From Massilia atriviolacea (GTDB taxonomy: Bacteria > Pseudomonadota > Gammaproteobacteria > Burkholderiales > Burkholderiaceae_D): a DNA stretch of 64,000 nt. Location of the stretch: positions 62,001 through 126,000 of the forward strand of contig NZ_RXLQ01000011.1 in assembly GCF_003953935.1 (NCBI RefSeq). Direction: 5' to 3'. Below the pieces are notes generated by a model. That model saw nothing but the letters and a program-made list of their open reading frames with translations. It had not been told where the DNA came from and searched no databases. Below, in pieces: positions 44,699-53,677 of the stretch. How positions within the stretch are numbered: position 1 is the stretch's first letter; every line of letters begins with the position of its first letter. Position numbers and translations under genes: made by a program.

Positions 44699-45262
44699 AT
44701 GCCCCTCATTCTCTTTAACAAGCCGTTCCAGGTGCTGTGCCAGTTCTCTCCCCAGGAGGGGCGTGCCTGCCTGGCCGACTATCTGCACACGCCGCGCATC
44801 TATCCGGCCGGCCGGCTGGACGCCGACAGCGAAGGGCTGATGCTGCTCACCGACGACGGCCGCCTGCAGCACAGCATCGCCCATCCCAACCACAAGGAAG
44901 CCAAGACCTACCTGGTGCAGGTCGACGGCGCGCTCGATGCCGCGGCGCTGGCGCGCCTGCAGGCGCCGCTCGACCTGGGCGACTTCGTGACCAAGCCGTG
45001 CAAGGCGGTGCAGATCGCCGAGCCGGGCTGGCTGTGGCCGCGCACGCCGCCGATCCGGGTCCGCGCCGACAAGCCGACCAGCTGGATCGCGATCACTTTA
45101 CAGGAGGGGAAGAACCGCCAGGTGCGCAGGATGACGGCGGCGGTCGGCTTGCCGACGCTGCGCCTGGTGCGCAGCAGCATCGGGGCGTTTTCGCTGGCCA
45201 CGCACCCCTTGATGCCGGGAGAATGGGTGGAAGTGCCGGCCGGGGACATGAAGAAAATCTGA
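44699..45262 (+). CDS. rluE: 23S rRNA pseudouridine synthase, RluE type
   Basis: 187 residues of the RsuA/RluB/E/F branch: short N-terminus without an S4 domain (MPLILFNKPFQVLCQFSP), the catalytic aspartate in GRLDADSEGLMLLTDDG (about D40), and the C-terminal motif LQEGKNRQVRRMTAAVGLPTLRLVRSSIG. Lack of the S4 domain and the KP-F-VLCQF start point to RluE (U2457 of 23S rRNA in E. coli) rather than RluB/RluF. It is divergent from icd, the same neighbourhood as in E. coli, where rluE lies beside icd. No clear ribosome binding site precedes ATG 44699. Repeats begin right after the stop. Confidence 0.9.
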   Translation: MPLILFNKPFQVLCQFSPQEGRACLADYLHTPRIYPAGRLDADSEGLMLLTDDGRLQHSIAHPNHKEAKTYLVQVDGALDAAALARLQAPLDLGDFVTKPCKAVQIAEPGWLWPRTPPIRVRADKPTSWIAITLQEGKNRQVRRMTAAVGLPTLRLVRSSIGAFSLATHPLMPGEWVEVPAGDMKKI

Positions 45263-45287
45263 CACAGTTGCGTGGCCACAATTCTTG

Positions 45288-45385
45288 AACCGGGGTCGTC
45301 AACCGGGGTCAGACCCTAAACAGGGGTCAGACCCTAAACCGGGGTCAGACCCCATGCAAGCAACACCGGGGTCTGCCCCCTGTTT
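45288..45385. repeat. GGGGTCAGACCC intergenic repeat cluster
   Basis: Three consecutive 17-18-bp units AACCGGGGTCAGACCCT type at 45301, 45318 and 45336, a truncated one at 45288, and an inverted copy (CCGGGGTCTGCCCCCTGTTTA) at 45365-45385. GGGGTC-A-GACCCC is self-complementary, so single units can form hairpins. The cluster sits between the convergent rluE and rpsT genes. Confidence 0.88.
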
Positions 45386-45393
45386 ACAGACGA

Positions 45394-45426
45394 CAAAAAC
45401 CCGCCGGAGCCGAAGCCAGGCGGGTT
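45394..45426 (-). terminator. Rho-independent terminator of rpsT
   Basis: On the minus strand: AACCCGCC (45426-45419), 13-nt loop, GGCGGGTT (45405-45398), followed by T-run. Located 58 bp after the rpsT stop. Confidence 0.85.
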
Positions 45427-45484
45427 GTTGAAGATGCTCACAAGCTCTGCCGCCGGACCGTGGTCCGCGCGGCGGCACAGGCTA

Positions 45485-45748
45485 TTAAGCCAGCGCTTTC
45501 AGAGCGGCAGCCAGACGGCTCTTGTGACGCGCTGCTTTGTTCTTGTGGATGATTTTCTTGTCGGCGATGCTGTCGATGGTCGACACGGATGCCTGGAAGA
45601 TCGATGCTGCGGCGGCCTTGTCGCCAGCCTGGATAGCCTTGCGCACTGCCTTGATAGCGGTACGCAGGGTCGAACGCTGCGACGAATTGTGAGCGTTTTG
45701 CTTAACTGCTTGACGAGCGCGCTTGCGTGCTTGTGCGGTATTTGCCAT
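45485..45748 (-). CDS. rpsT: 30S ribosomal protein S20
   Basis: 87 residues: [39 protein letters not shown], then ...[39 protein letters not shown], the standard S20 helical bundle that binds 16S rRNA. The in-frame extension [12 protein letters not shown] upstream is not part of the family; ATG 45748 has AGGAAA just upstream. Codon use is biased to major codons as expected. Divergent from murJ with 233 bp between, also a common arrangement in this order. Confidence 0.97.
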   Translation of the reverse strand: MANTAQARKRARQAVKQNAHNSSQRSTLRTAIKAVRKAIQAGDKAAAASIFQASVSTIDSIADKKIIHKNKAARHKSRLAAALKALA

Positions 45749-45795
45749 GGAATTTCCTAAATCGGGGTCAAGTTGCGTTTGCAAACAATAGCGTC

Positions 45796-45839
45796 TGTCA
45801 AACCAGTGTTTTTTCTACACCTTGTGTGTCAAACCAGTG
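45796..45839. repeat. Direct repeat TGTCAAACCAGTG between rpsT and murJ
   Basis: TGTCAAACCAGTG occurs at 45796-45808 and 45827-45839, 31 bp apart, followed by a decayed third copy (GCCAAACATTAGTG, from about 45842). The region otherwise holds the divergent rpsT and murJ control sequences. Confidence 0.7.
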
Positions 45840-45967
45840 CCTGCCAAACATTAGTGTCTGCGTAACAGAATTCTGTACAGCCTTCGATTATAGCGAAAAC
45901 TTCCGGCAAGGGCAATTCAAAAATCAACATTTGTCGGCAGGCCCCGTTCGCGCCACGCTTGCCGGGC

Positions 45968-45973
45968 TATAAT
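45968..45973 (+). promoter_or_regulatory. Consensus -10 TATAAT just ahead of murJ
   Basis: Perfect TATAAT whose end is 8 bp before the murJ ATG, centred in the dyad CCGGG...CCCGG (45962-45978). If used, the transcript would be leaderless or nearly so; no Shine-Dalgarno is present, which agrees. No good -35 hexamer at 17 bp. Confidence 0.45.
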
Positions 45974-45981
45974 CCCGGCCC

Positions 45982-47532
<1,551 letters not shown>

Positions 47533-47535
47533 GCC

Positions 47536-48393
47536 TCACATTTCGCGTTTCGGCTCGTTGCGGCGGCCGTCGTCGCGCTGGCGTTCGTCGCGCTGGCGCT
47601 CGTCCTGCCCGGCGGCCTCCTGGCCGTTCTTGCCGGATTCATCTTCTTGCGGCGGCTCCACCGTTTGCACCGGCTCGGCCGGCTTGTCCGCCGCCGGCTC
47701 GACCTTCTCCGGCTGCGCCTGCTCCGCTGGCGGGATGGCGGCCTCGGCGCCCGCTTCCTGGGCTGGCGCGGCAGGCGGCACGGCGCCAGTCTGGTCGGCC
47801 GGCCTGGCCATCGCGTCGGCCGGCGGCGCGAACAGCGGCGCCGCCTGGTTCGGCGCAGGCGCGGTCATCGCTTCCTGCGGCGCCATGGTCAGGGTCGACA
47901 AGGTGAACTTCCACTCCGACAGTTTGGTCTTGTTTTCCATGTTCAGGAAGCGCGCGTCGAAATTGCCGACCTTCAGCGGCGGCGCGTCCGACAGGCTGTA
48001 GACGCCCAGCACGCCCTGCTTGTCGCCCACATACATGATGCCCCACTCGGCCTTGCCGGTGATCGGGTCGACGAATATCTTGCGCAGGTGGCGCCGCGTG
48101 CCGGGAAAGCGCGGGTCCTTCAGCAGGTCCTGCAAGGTGGGCGGCTGCTGCGGCTGGCCGGGCGGCGTGGCGGCGGCGTAGCTGCGCAGCGCATCGCTGA
48201 AGGCGGCGCCGATGGCCAGCAGTTCTTCTTCGGCGGCGGCGCGCTGCATGAGCGAGCCGACCTTCAGGCTGGCCGCGCCCACCAGCCCGATCACGGTGAC
48301 CAGGATGATCAGCCCCAGGTAGGTAAAGCCGGGCGCGCGCAGGCGGCGCGGCGCGGCCCTACCAGTCGAGATACGGTTTGCCGTGACGGTCAT
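47536..48393 (-). CDS. Pseudopilin-like protein with long Pro/Ala/charged tail (last gene of secretion operon)
   Basis: 285 residues from ATG 48393, which overlaps the upstream pseudopilin by 35 bp. It has a type IV prepilin-like N-terminus: basic leader [11 protein letters not shown] followed by FTYLGLIILVTVIGLVGAASLKVG, so cleavage after Gly is plausible. The position-5 glutamate of most pseudopilins is absent (Gly there), as in tip pseudopilins. The middle domain (about 50-160) includes DPITGKAEWGIMYVGDKQGVLGVYSLSD. The last ~110 residues are low complexity, Pro/Ala/Gln then DERQRDERQRDDGRR. Probably a minor pseudopilin capping or priming the fibre. Exact start uncertain. Confidence 0.7.
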   Translation of the reverse strand: MTVTANRISTGRAAPRRLRAPGFTYLGLIILVTVIGLVGAASLKVGSLMQRAAAEEELLAIGAAFSDALRSYAAATPPGQPQQPPTLQDLLKDPRFPGTRRHLRKIFVDPITGKAEWGIMYVGDKQGVLGVYSLSDAPPLKVGNFDARFLNMENKTKLSEWKFTLSTLTMAPQEAMTAPAPNQAAPLFAPPADAMARPADQTGAVPPAAPAQEAGAEAAIPPAEQAQPEKVEPAADKPAEPVQTVEPPQEDESGKNGQEAAGQDERQRDERQRDDGRRNEPKREM

Positions 48394-48772
48394 TGCCGGG
48401 CGCCCCACTCTTGATGCTGTACAGGTTGCCCTTGGTGGTGTCGTCGGGCGGCACCAGGATCCAGCTGGTGCTGCTGTCGGCCACCGGGTCGACCGGGATC
48501 GCGCGCAGGTATTTTTTCTCGACCAGCTGTTCCAGCGAATCGGGATAGCGCCCGGTGTCGGCGTAATACTGGTCGATCACGGCGCGCGTATTGCGCAGGT
48601 TGTCGGCCAGGATCGTGTCCTTGGCGCTGTCGATGCTCGGAAAAAAACGCGGCACCGCGAGCGTGAGCAGCAGCGCCACGATGCCCAGCACCACCAGCAG
48701 TTCGATCAGGGTGAAGCCGCGCCGAGCGCGGGCTTGGTTTGCGTCCATCCGGGCTTGCATCCTCTTTACCAT
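48359..48772 (-). CDS. Type II secretion-type pseudopilin (second of three minor pseudopilins)
   Basis: 137 residues with a prepilin leader and the canonical processing site [28 protein letters not shown], including Glu at position 5. The soluble part ([47 protein letters not shown]) is GspG-like. The ATG overlaps the stop of the preceding gene by 7 bp (ATGGTAA). Internal ATGs at 48760 and 48748 are alternatives, the latter with AGAGGA upstream. It is expected to be matured by a PilD-type peptidase, not encoded here. Confidence 0.85.
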   Translation of the reverse strand: MVKRMQARMDANQARARRGFTLIELLVVLGIVALLLTLAVPRFFPSIDSAKDTILADNLRNTRAVIDQYYADTGRYPDSLEQLVEKKYLRAIPVDPVADSSTSWILVPPDDTTKGNLYSIKSGAPGNDRHGKPYLDW

Positions 48773-49248
48773 TTGCGGTACGGTACATCGTTCAGGCCGA
48801 CCCGGTCCGAGGTCGAATACACATCGTACACGTCCTCGCCTTCGCGCGGGTCGGCGGCCTCGCTGGCGTAGCTGCGCTTGCCCCAGGTCTGGGCCGGGTT
48901 CAGGTCGCCGCTGGCGCTGAAGGGGTCGCGCGGCACGCGGCGCAGGAAAAAAATCTTGGCGCGCGTCGGACTGCGCACGTCGGGCACGCCCTCGACCAGC
49001 TGGTCGAGCGACTTCGGATAGCCGTTGCTGTTCAAGGCGCGCGCGATGCGGCCTTCGTCGTAGGCGCGCTTGTAGGCGTCGATGCCCTGGCGGATTTCGC
49101 GCAGGGCGCGGCGCAGCTCCTGTTCCTGCTGGCGTTGCATGGTCACTTGCGTCACCGGCACCACCAGGGTGCCGAGCAGGGCCAGAATCGCCAGGGTCAC
49201 CAGCAATTCGATCAGCGTGAAGCCGCGGCCCCGCCCGTGCGCCATCAT
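48766..49248 (-). CDS. Type II secretion-type pseudopilin (first of three minor pseudopilins)
   Basis: 160 residues: short leader [32 protein letters not shown] with Glu at position 5, then a helical stalk [30 protein letters not shown] and a GspG/GspH-like globular part ending [21 protein letters not shown]. Two adjacent ATGs (49248 and 49245) are possible starts; both overlap the secretin stop. Position directly after the secretin and before a second similar gene suggests a set of minor pseudopilins. Confidence 0.85.
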   Translation of the reverse strand: MMAHGRGRGFTLIELLVTLAILALLGTLVVPVTQVTMQRQQEQELRRALREIRQGIDAYKRAYDEGRIARALNSNGYPKSLDQLVEGVPDVRSPTRAKIFFLRRVPRDPFSASGDLNPAQTWGKRSYASEAADPREGEDVYDVYSTSDRVGLNDVPYRKW

Positions 49249-51221
49249 TGCTGCGGCGCGGGCGTGGTTTCCGGGGCCGGCACCGGGGTGACAGCGGCGG
49301 CCGGCGCTTCCGGAACCGGGACCGGCACCGGGGCCGGCGCCGGAACAGCAGGCGCAGGCGCGCGCGTACCGGGCGACGGCGGCATCGCCACCGGCGCGCG
49401 CGGGGTAGTGTCCGGACGGCGCCGGAAACTGGTCTCGGTGCCGGCGCTGAACTCGGACGCGCTGGCCGGCGGACGCTGGATATTGCGGATCAGGTGCGGG
49501 GTAATCGAGAGCACGATTTCGGTGCGGTCGGCGCCGTCGGCGGTGCGCCCGAACAGGCGCCCCACCACCGGCAGGTTGCCCACGCCCGGGATCTTGGTGC
49601 CGTTGCTGCGGTCTTCGTTGTTGATCAGGCCCGCCAGCACCTGGTTCTCGCCATCCTTCAACTGCAGCATGGTGGTCGCTTCGCGGTTGCCGATGCGGTA
49701 GGCCGTGGTGCCGGAGGCGGTGGTGATGGTGTCGAGCAGGCTGCTGACGGTCAGGCCCACGCGGATGCCGATTTCGTTGTTCAGGTAGATGGTCGGCTCC
49801 ACGTTCAGGGTCAGGCCGACGTCCAGGTAGGTGATCGACTCCTGCGAAAAGCCGTTCGCCACGCCGCCCGCGGACAAGGTGGTGGTGATGTTCGGGACCT
49901 TGTCGCCGATGACGATCTTGGCCTTTTCCTTGTTGCGCACGCGGATGCGCGGATTGGCCAGGGTGTTCGAATCGCCGTCGGTCTTGCGCGCGGTGATCGT
50001 GGTCGACAGCGAGGACAGGCCGATGTCGGCCCGCCCCAGCCCGCGCACGGTGTCGAGCGTGAGCGGTCCGCCGCCGGGGGTGGTCAGGGGCGCCAGGGTC
50101 ACGCTGGTGGGCCAGGCGACGCCCAGTTCCAGCAGGCGGCTGCGCTTGATCTCCAGGATCTCGACTTCGAGCATGACTTCCGGTTCGGCCACGTCCTGCA
50201 GCGCCACCAGCTTGGCGGCCAGCTTGATCGCTTCCGGGTTGTCGCGCACGATCACGAGGTTGAGCTTTTCGTCGATGACCACGTCGCGCGACTTGAGGAT
50301 GGTCTTGAGGGTGTTGGCCACCACCTTCGCTTCGGCGTTCGCCAGGAAGAAGGTCTTGACCGTCATTTCCTGGTATTCCTTGAGCTTGGTCGCCACGTTC
50401 TGGTACACCAGCAGGGTATTACCGTCCATGACCTGGTAGTCCAGCTGGTTCGACACCATCAGGTAGTAGATGGCCGATTCGACCGTGCTGTTCTTCAGGA
50501 AGATCGACGTCTTCTGGTCGGTCTTGACGTCCTTGTCGAAGATGAAGTTCAGGTTCGAGCGGCGCGCGATCACGTCGAGCACCTGCTTGAGCGGGGCGTC
50601 GCGGAACTCGATGCTGATCGGCGTCCTGTAGGCGGCGGACAGGCCCGATTCGGCGACCGGCAAGGCGGTTTGTTCGGCGATCTGCTGCTGCAGCTGGCGC
50701 GCCGGCTCGTACTGCGGACGCTCGACCAGGATCGCGGCGACGCGCGCGCGCGCCGGTTCGTATTCCTTGCGCTCGACGGCGGCGGCAGCTTCCTCGATCG
50801 CCTTGGCGTGGCGCTGGTCCATCTCGATCAGGCGCAGGCCGGCGCGCGCGCGTTCGTTGGCCGGGTCGAACCCCAGCACGCGCTGGTAGTCCTGCAGCGC
50901 CGGCGCGCTCTTGCCGCCGGCGAGGGCGCGGTCGGCCTGGTCGAGCAGGCGCGTGGCGGCGCGGTCGCGCGCGCGCAGATAGGCGGCGCGGAAGACCGGG
51001 TTTTCGGGCTGGGCGTCGATCGCCTGGCGGTACTTGATCAGGCCCGCCTCGACTTCATCCTTCTCGACCAGCGAATTGCCTTCGAGGTAAGCGGCGCGCC
51101 CGGCGCAGCCGGCCAGCGCCAGCAGCATCAGCGGCATCATCAGCGCCCCCCCCGCGGCGCGCGCAAGGCGGCGCCAGGGTGGCAAATACAGGCAGCGTGT
51201 GCCAATCCGGTGGCTAGCCAT
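49245..51221 (-). CDS. gspD: Secretin (GspD/PilQ superfamily) with N-terminal TPR-like region
   Basis: 658 residues. A lipobox LLALAGC (Cys about 39) predicts an outer-membrane lipoprotein. Residues ~45-190 are TPR-like ([23 protein letters not shown]...[25 protein letters not shown]). Then an STN/N0 domain ([28 protein letters not shown]), an N1 segment ([22 protein letters not shown]...[16 protein letters not shown]) and the secretin domain with [42 protein letters not shown] and the closing [16 protein letters not shown]...[13 protein letters not shown]. The C-terminal ~80 residues are Pro/Ala-rich. It forms the outer-membrane channel of the system. Its ATG overlaps the previous stop (ATGA). 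MshL-like naming would be equally defensible. Confidence 0.9.
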   Translation of the reverse strand: MASHRIGTRCLYLPPWRRLARAAGGALMMPLMLLALAGCAGRAAYLEGNSLVEKDEVEAGLIKYRQAIDAQPENPVFRAAYLRARDRAATRLLDQADRALAGGKSAPALQDYQRVLGFDPANERARAGLRLIEMDQRHAKAIEEAAAAVERKEYEPARARVAAILVERPQYEPARQLQQQIAEQTALPVAESGLSAAYRTPISIEFRDAPLKQVLDVIARRSNLNFIFDKDVKTDQKTSIFLKNSTVESAIYYLMVSNQLDYQVMDGNTLLVYQNVATKLKEYQEMTVKTFFLANAEAKVVANTLKTILKSRDVVIDEKLNLVIVRDNPEAIKLAAKLVALQDVAEPEVMLEVEILEIKRSRLLELGVAWPTSVTLAPLTTPGGGPLTLDTVRGLGRADIGLSSLSTTITARKTDGDSNTLANPRIRVRNKEKAKIVIGDKVPNITTTLSAGGVANGFSQESITYLDVGLTLNVEPTIYLNNEIGIRVGLTVSSLLDTITTASGTTAYRIGNREATTMLQLKDGENQVLAGLINNEDRSNGTKIPGVGNLPVVGRLFGRTADGADRTEIVLSITPHLIRNIQRPPASASEFSAGTETSFRRRPDTTPRAPVAMPPSPGTRAPAPAVPAPAPVPVPVPEAPAAAVTPVPAPETTPAPQQ

Positions 51222-51763
51222 CAGTCGAAGACTCCAATGTTGAGCTGTTGAACCTGGTTCAAGGGCAGATAGGTCAGGGTCAGTGTGGGCGGCGCAATCG
51301 CGTCCACCCGGTACACGCCGTCGATCACCATCTTGTTACGTACGATATAGGTCTTGTCGCCGCGCGCGAGGAACACTTCCCACGCGCCCTCGCCGACCGC
51401 CTTGCCGATGTAGACGAAGGGCAGCGGCGGCGCGCTGGGCGGCGGCGGCGGTGGCGGCGGCGTGTTGTCCGGCGGCGGCGGCGGCGGCGGCGGGTTCAGG
51501 TTCTGGCTGCCGAATACCCCGCCGCCGAAGTCGTCGCCCTCGCCGATCAGGGCGTCGCGCGCGGCCAGGCGCAGGATGGCCGGTTCGGCCGGCGCGGCGG
51601 CCACGGTCGCCGCAGCGCGCGGCGCGGCCGGCGCCGGAGCCGCAGAAGGCGCGCTGCGCTCGACCGCTTCGGCCACGTCCGGCTCGGGCTTGTTATCGCC
51701 GAAGACCAGCAGGCCGGCGGCGGCCAGCACGGCCGCGCCCATGGCAAGGTGGCGCGGGCTCAT
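51221..51763 (-). CDS. PilP/GspC-like secretin partner with two polyproline tracts
   Basis: 180 residues. N-terminal membrane anchor (MSPRHLAMGAAVLAAAGLLVFGD), Ala/Pro-rich linker, two runs of eight prolines around residue 105-125, and a C-terminal beta domain PFVYIGKAVGEGAWEVFLARGDKTYIVRNKMVIDGVYRVDAIAPPTLTLTYLPLNQVQ that resembles the PilP/GspC homology region, which links the inner-membrane platform to the secretin. ATG 51763 has GGAG 7 bp upstream and overlaps the preceding stop (ATGA). Frame 51221-52255 continues further upstream but that part is antisense-like, without function. The polyproline runs should need EF-P for translation. Confidence 0.75.
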   Translation of the reverse strand: MSPRHLAMGAAVLAAAGLLVFGDNKPEPDVAEAVERSAPSAAPAPAAPRAAATVAAAPAEPAILRLAARDALIGEGDDFGGGVFGSQNLNPPPPPPPPDNTPPPPPPPPSAPPLPFVYIGKAVGEGAWEVFLARGDKTYIVRNKMVIDGVYRVDAIAPPTLTLTYLPLNQVQQLNIGVFD

Positions 51764-52332
51764 TGCGGCACTCCCGGCTGCTCGGCCAGGTAAAAGGTCA
51801 TGCGCACGCGCGCTTCCAGCGCCGCCTCGCCGATGCTGTCGCGCTTGAAGCTGATGTCGTCGAGCGAGGCGAAGGGAATCGCGCGCAGCGACATCATCGT
51901 GAACTTCCAGATCGCACCGTAGCTGCCCTTGACCGGCAAGGTGACCTGGTAGGTGTGCACGCGCGCGTTGCGGTCGTAACCGGACTTGTAGTCGCCTTGC
52001 GAGAGCGACAGGCCGCTCTTGGCGGCGATCCCGAACAGGGTCTTGACCTGCTGCTCGGCGTAGCGCTTCTCGCCCAGGGTGGCGTAGAACAGGGCCAGGT
52101 TCTCGTTGGCGACGACCGGCGCCGGCTTGTCGGCAGGCGCCGGCATGCGCGCCAGTCCCAGCGCGACCGCGTGGCGCTGCGCCTGCAGCGCGCGCTGCGG
52201 CAGCAGCCAGGCGACGGCGGCGGCGCCGGCCAGCAGCAGCACGCAGGCGCCGCAAAAGAACGAGCCGCGCGCCGCCACGGCCAGGCGCGCGCGCAGCGCC
52301 AGCGCGGCAAACGTGGGCGTGGGCGCGCTCAT
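51760..52332 (-). CDS. PilO/GspM-like inner-membrane assembly protein
   Basis: 190 residues: one membrane segment (GSFFCGACVLLLAGAAAVAWLL), a short coiled region, and a ferredoxin-like C-terminal domain (VHTYQVTLPVKGSYGAIWKFTMMSLRAIPFASLDDISFKRDSIGEAALEARVRMTFYL). That layout is typical of PilO/GspM, which dimerises with the PilN-like protein in the alignment subcomplex. I take ATG 52332, which overlaps the preceding stop as ATGA like the neighbours; ATG 52344 is also open. Confidence 0.75.
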   Translation of the reverse strand: MSAPTPTFAALALRARLAVAARGSFFCGACVLLLAGAAAVAWLLPQRALQAQRHAVALGLARMPAPADKPAPVVANENLALFYATLGEKRYAEQQVKTLFGIAAKSGLSLSQGDYKSGYDRNARVHTYQVTLPVKGSYGAIWKFTMMSLRAIPFASLDDISFKRDSIGEAALEARVRMTFYLAEQPGVPQ

Positions 52333-52874
52333 GGCGCCACCCATTCGGCTTCGAGCTGGAAGCGGATCGGTTTGTTCGGATCCTGCTCGTTGATTTCGTG
52401 GCGGGTCAGGGTCACGCCGGCGAACAGTTCTTCGCGCTTGAGCAGTTCGACGTATTCGATCATGGCATCGCTGCTTTTCGCTTCGGCGGTGATTTTCAGG
52501 CTGCGTTTGCGCGCGTCCGGTTCCAGCGCCAGCATGCCGATGCCGGGCGGCGTGGCGGCGGCGATGGCGTCGTACAGGGCGCGCCAGGGCAGGTTCAGTT
52601 GCAGGACGGCGGCGTTCACGCCGGCCGCCTGCGCTTCCGAGATGCGCGGCCCCTGGGCGAGCGGCGCCGTCACCACGGGAGCGCGCGAACGCAGGCGCGC
52701 CGCGTCCAGTTCTTCGCTATCGGCGCGCTGCTGCGCCAGCAGGCGCCAGCCCAGCGCCGCGGCGCCGGCGCACAGCGCCAGGCCGATCACGGCCACGGCC
52801 CAGGTGCCGGGACCGGCGCGGTGCAAGGTGCGCTGCCAGGACGGCGGCGCGAAATCGATGCGCACCGGCTTCAT
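52329..52874 (-). CDS. PilN/GspL-C-like inner-membrane assembly protein
   Basis: 181 residues: short cytoplasmic N-terminus MKPVRIDFAPPSWQRTL (PilN proteins start with a similar INLLPWR-like segment that binds PilM), one membrane helix WAVAVIGLALCAGAAALGWRLL, and a periplasmic ferredoxin-like domain containing PWRALYDAIAAATPPGIGMLALEPDARKRSLKITAEAKSSDAMIEYVELL. ATG 52874 has GGGAG 6 bp upstream and overlaps the previous stop (ATGA). It forms the alignment complex with the genes on either side. Confidence 0.75.
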   Translation of the reverse strand: MKPVRIDFAPPSWQRTLHRAGPGTWAVAVIGLALCAGAAALGWRLLAQQRADSEELDAARLRSRAPVVTAPLAQGPRISEAQAAGVNAAVLQLNLPWRALYDAIAAATPPGIGMLALEPDARKRSLKITAEAKSSDAMIEYVELLKREELFAGVTLTRHEINEQDPNKPIRFQLEAEWVAP

Positions 52875-53677
52875 GGGCGGCTCCCGGTGGCGGCCAGGCG
52901 CGCGCAGTCGGACCATCCGCCGCCCTGCCCCTGGCCCAGCAACTGGCAGGCCAGCGCGGGATGGGTGGCGCCCTTGCTCCAGGCGGCCGGCGCGTGGCCC
53001 GACACGCTCAGGCGCGCGGGCACGGACAGATTCAGGCGCAGCGCTTCGCGCGCCACGTGCGCGGCCAGCCAGTCGCAATCGGCGCCGTCCGGCAGCGCCG
53101 CCGCGCGCACGGCGCGGATGGCGCCGTCCTCGATGGCGGCCATGGTCAGCACGCGCTGCTGCACCAGGCCATACCAGGCGCCCGCCTTCAGGCTCGCGCG
53201 CCACTGGTTGAAGCCGGCCACGAATTGCGGCGCCAGTGCGACCAGCGGCGTGCGCTGGGCGGCGCACACCTGTCCGATCGAGGCCAGCAGCTGGCGCGGC
53301 AAGGCGGCGACCAGGAAGGGCCGCGCCGCATCCCAGCCGGCGGCCAGCTGCCAGGCGCCGGCCGGCTCGCCGAACAGGGTCTGGAAACGCAGCGCGGCGG
53401 CCGCTTCCAGGTCGGCCAGGCGCGCGCTGCCGGCCGGCGGCGTTACCTGCCAGATGCGCGCCAGTTCGTCGGCCAGCACGATCGAGACCGGCCAGCTGGC
53501 GCAGCCGTCGAGCAGCTGGCGCAAGGTCGCGGCGATCGATGCGGGGTCGCTGCCGCCGTCGAAGGCCAGTTCGGCCACCAGTTCGGGCGCATGGCCGCCG
53601 AAGCGGCTGGTCTTGAGGAGCGCGACGGCGCCGGGCGCGATGCCGACCCGCAGCGATTGTCCGAAGCGTCTACGCAT
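52871..53677 (-). CDS. PilM/GspL-like cytoplasmic assembly protein
   Basis: 268 residues, no membrane segment. Actin-like fold fragments typical of PilM/MshI: VGIAPGAVALLKTSRFGG near the N-terminus, ADELARIWQVTPPAGSARLADLEAAAALRFQTLFGE and LAPQFVAGFNQWRASLKAGAWYGLVQQ. The nucleotide-binding motifs are weak, so it may be a degenerate member. Start overlaps the gspE stop by 8 bp. Position between the ATPase and the PilN-like gene supports the call more than sequence alone. Confidence 0.65.
   Translation of the reverse strand: MRRRFGQSLRVGIAPGAVALLKTSRFGGHAPELVAELAFDGGSDPASIAATLRQLLDGCASWPVSIVLADELARIWQVTPPAGSARLADLEAAAALRFQTLFGEPAGAWQLAAGWDAARPFLVAALPRQLLASIGQVCAAQRTPLVALAPQFVAGFNQWRASLKAGAWYGLVQQRVLTMAAIEDGAIRAVRAAALPDGADCDWLAAHVAREALRLNLSVPARLSVSGHAPAAWSKGATHPALACQLLGQGQGGGWSDCARLAATGSRP

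Noticed and set aside
45288-45385. CRISPR-like array at the GGGGTCAGACCCC cluster
   Set aside because: Units abut one another and include an inverted copy; there are no spacers.
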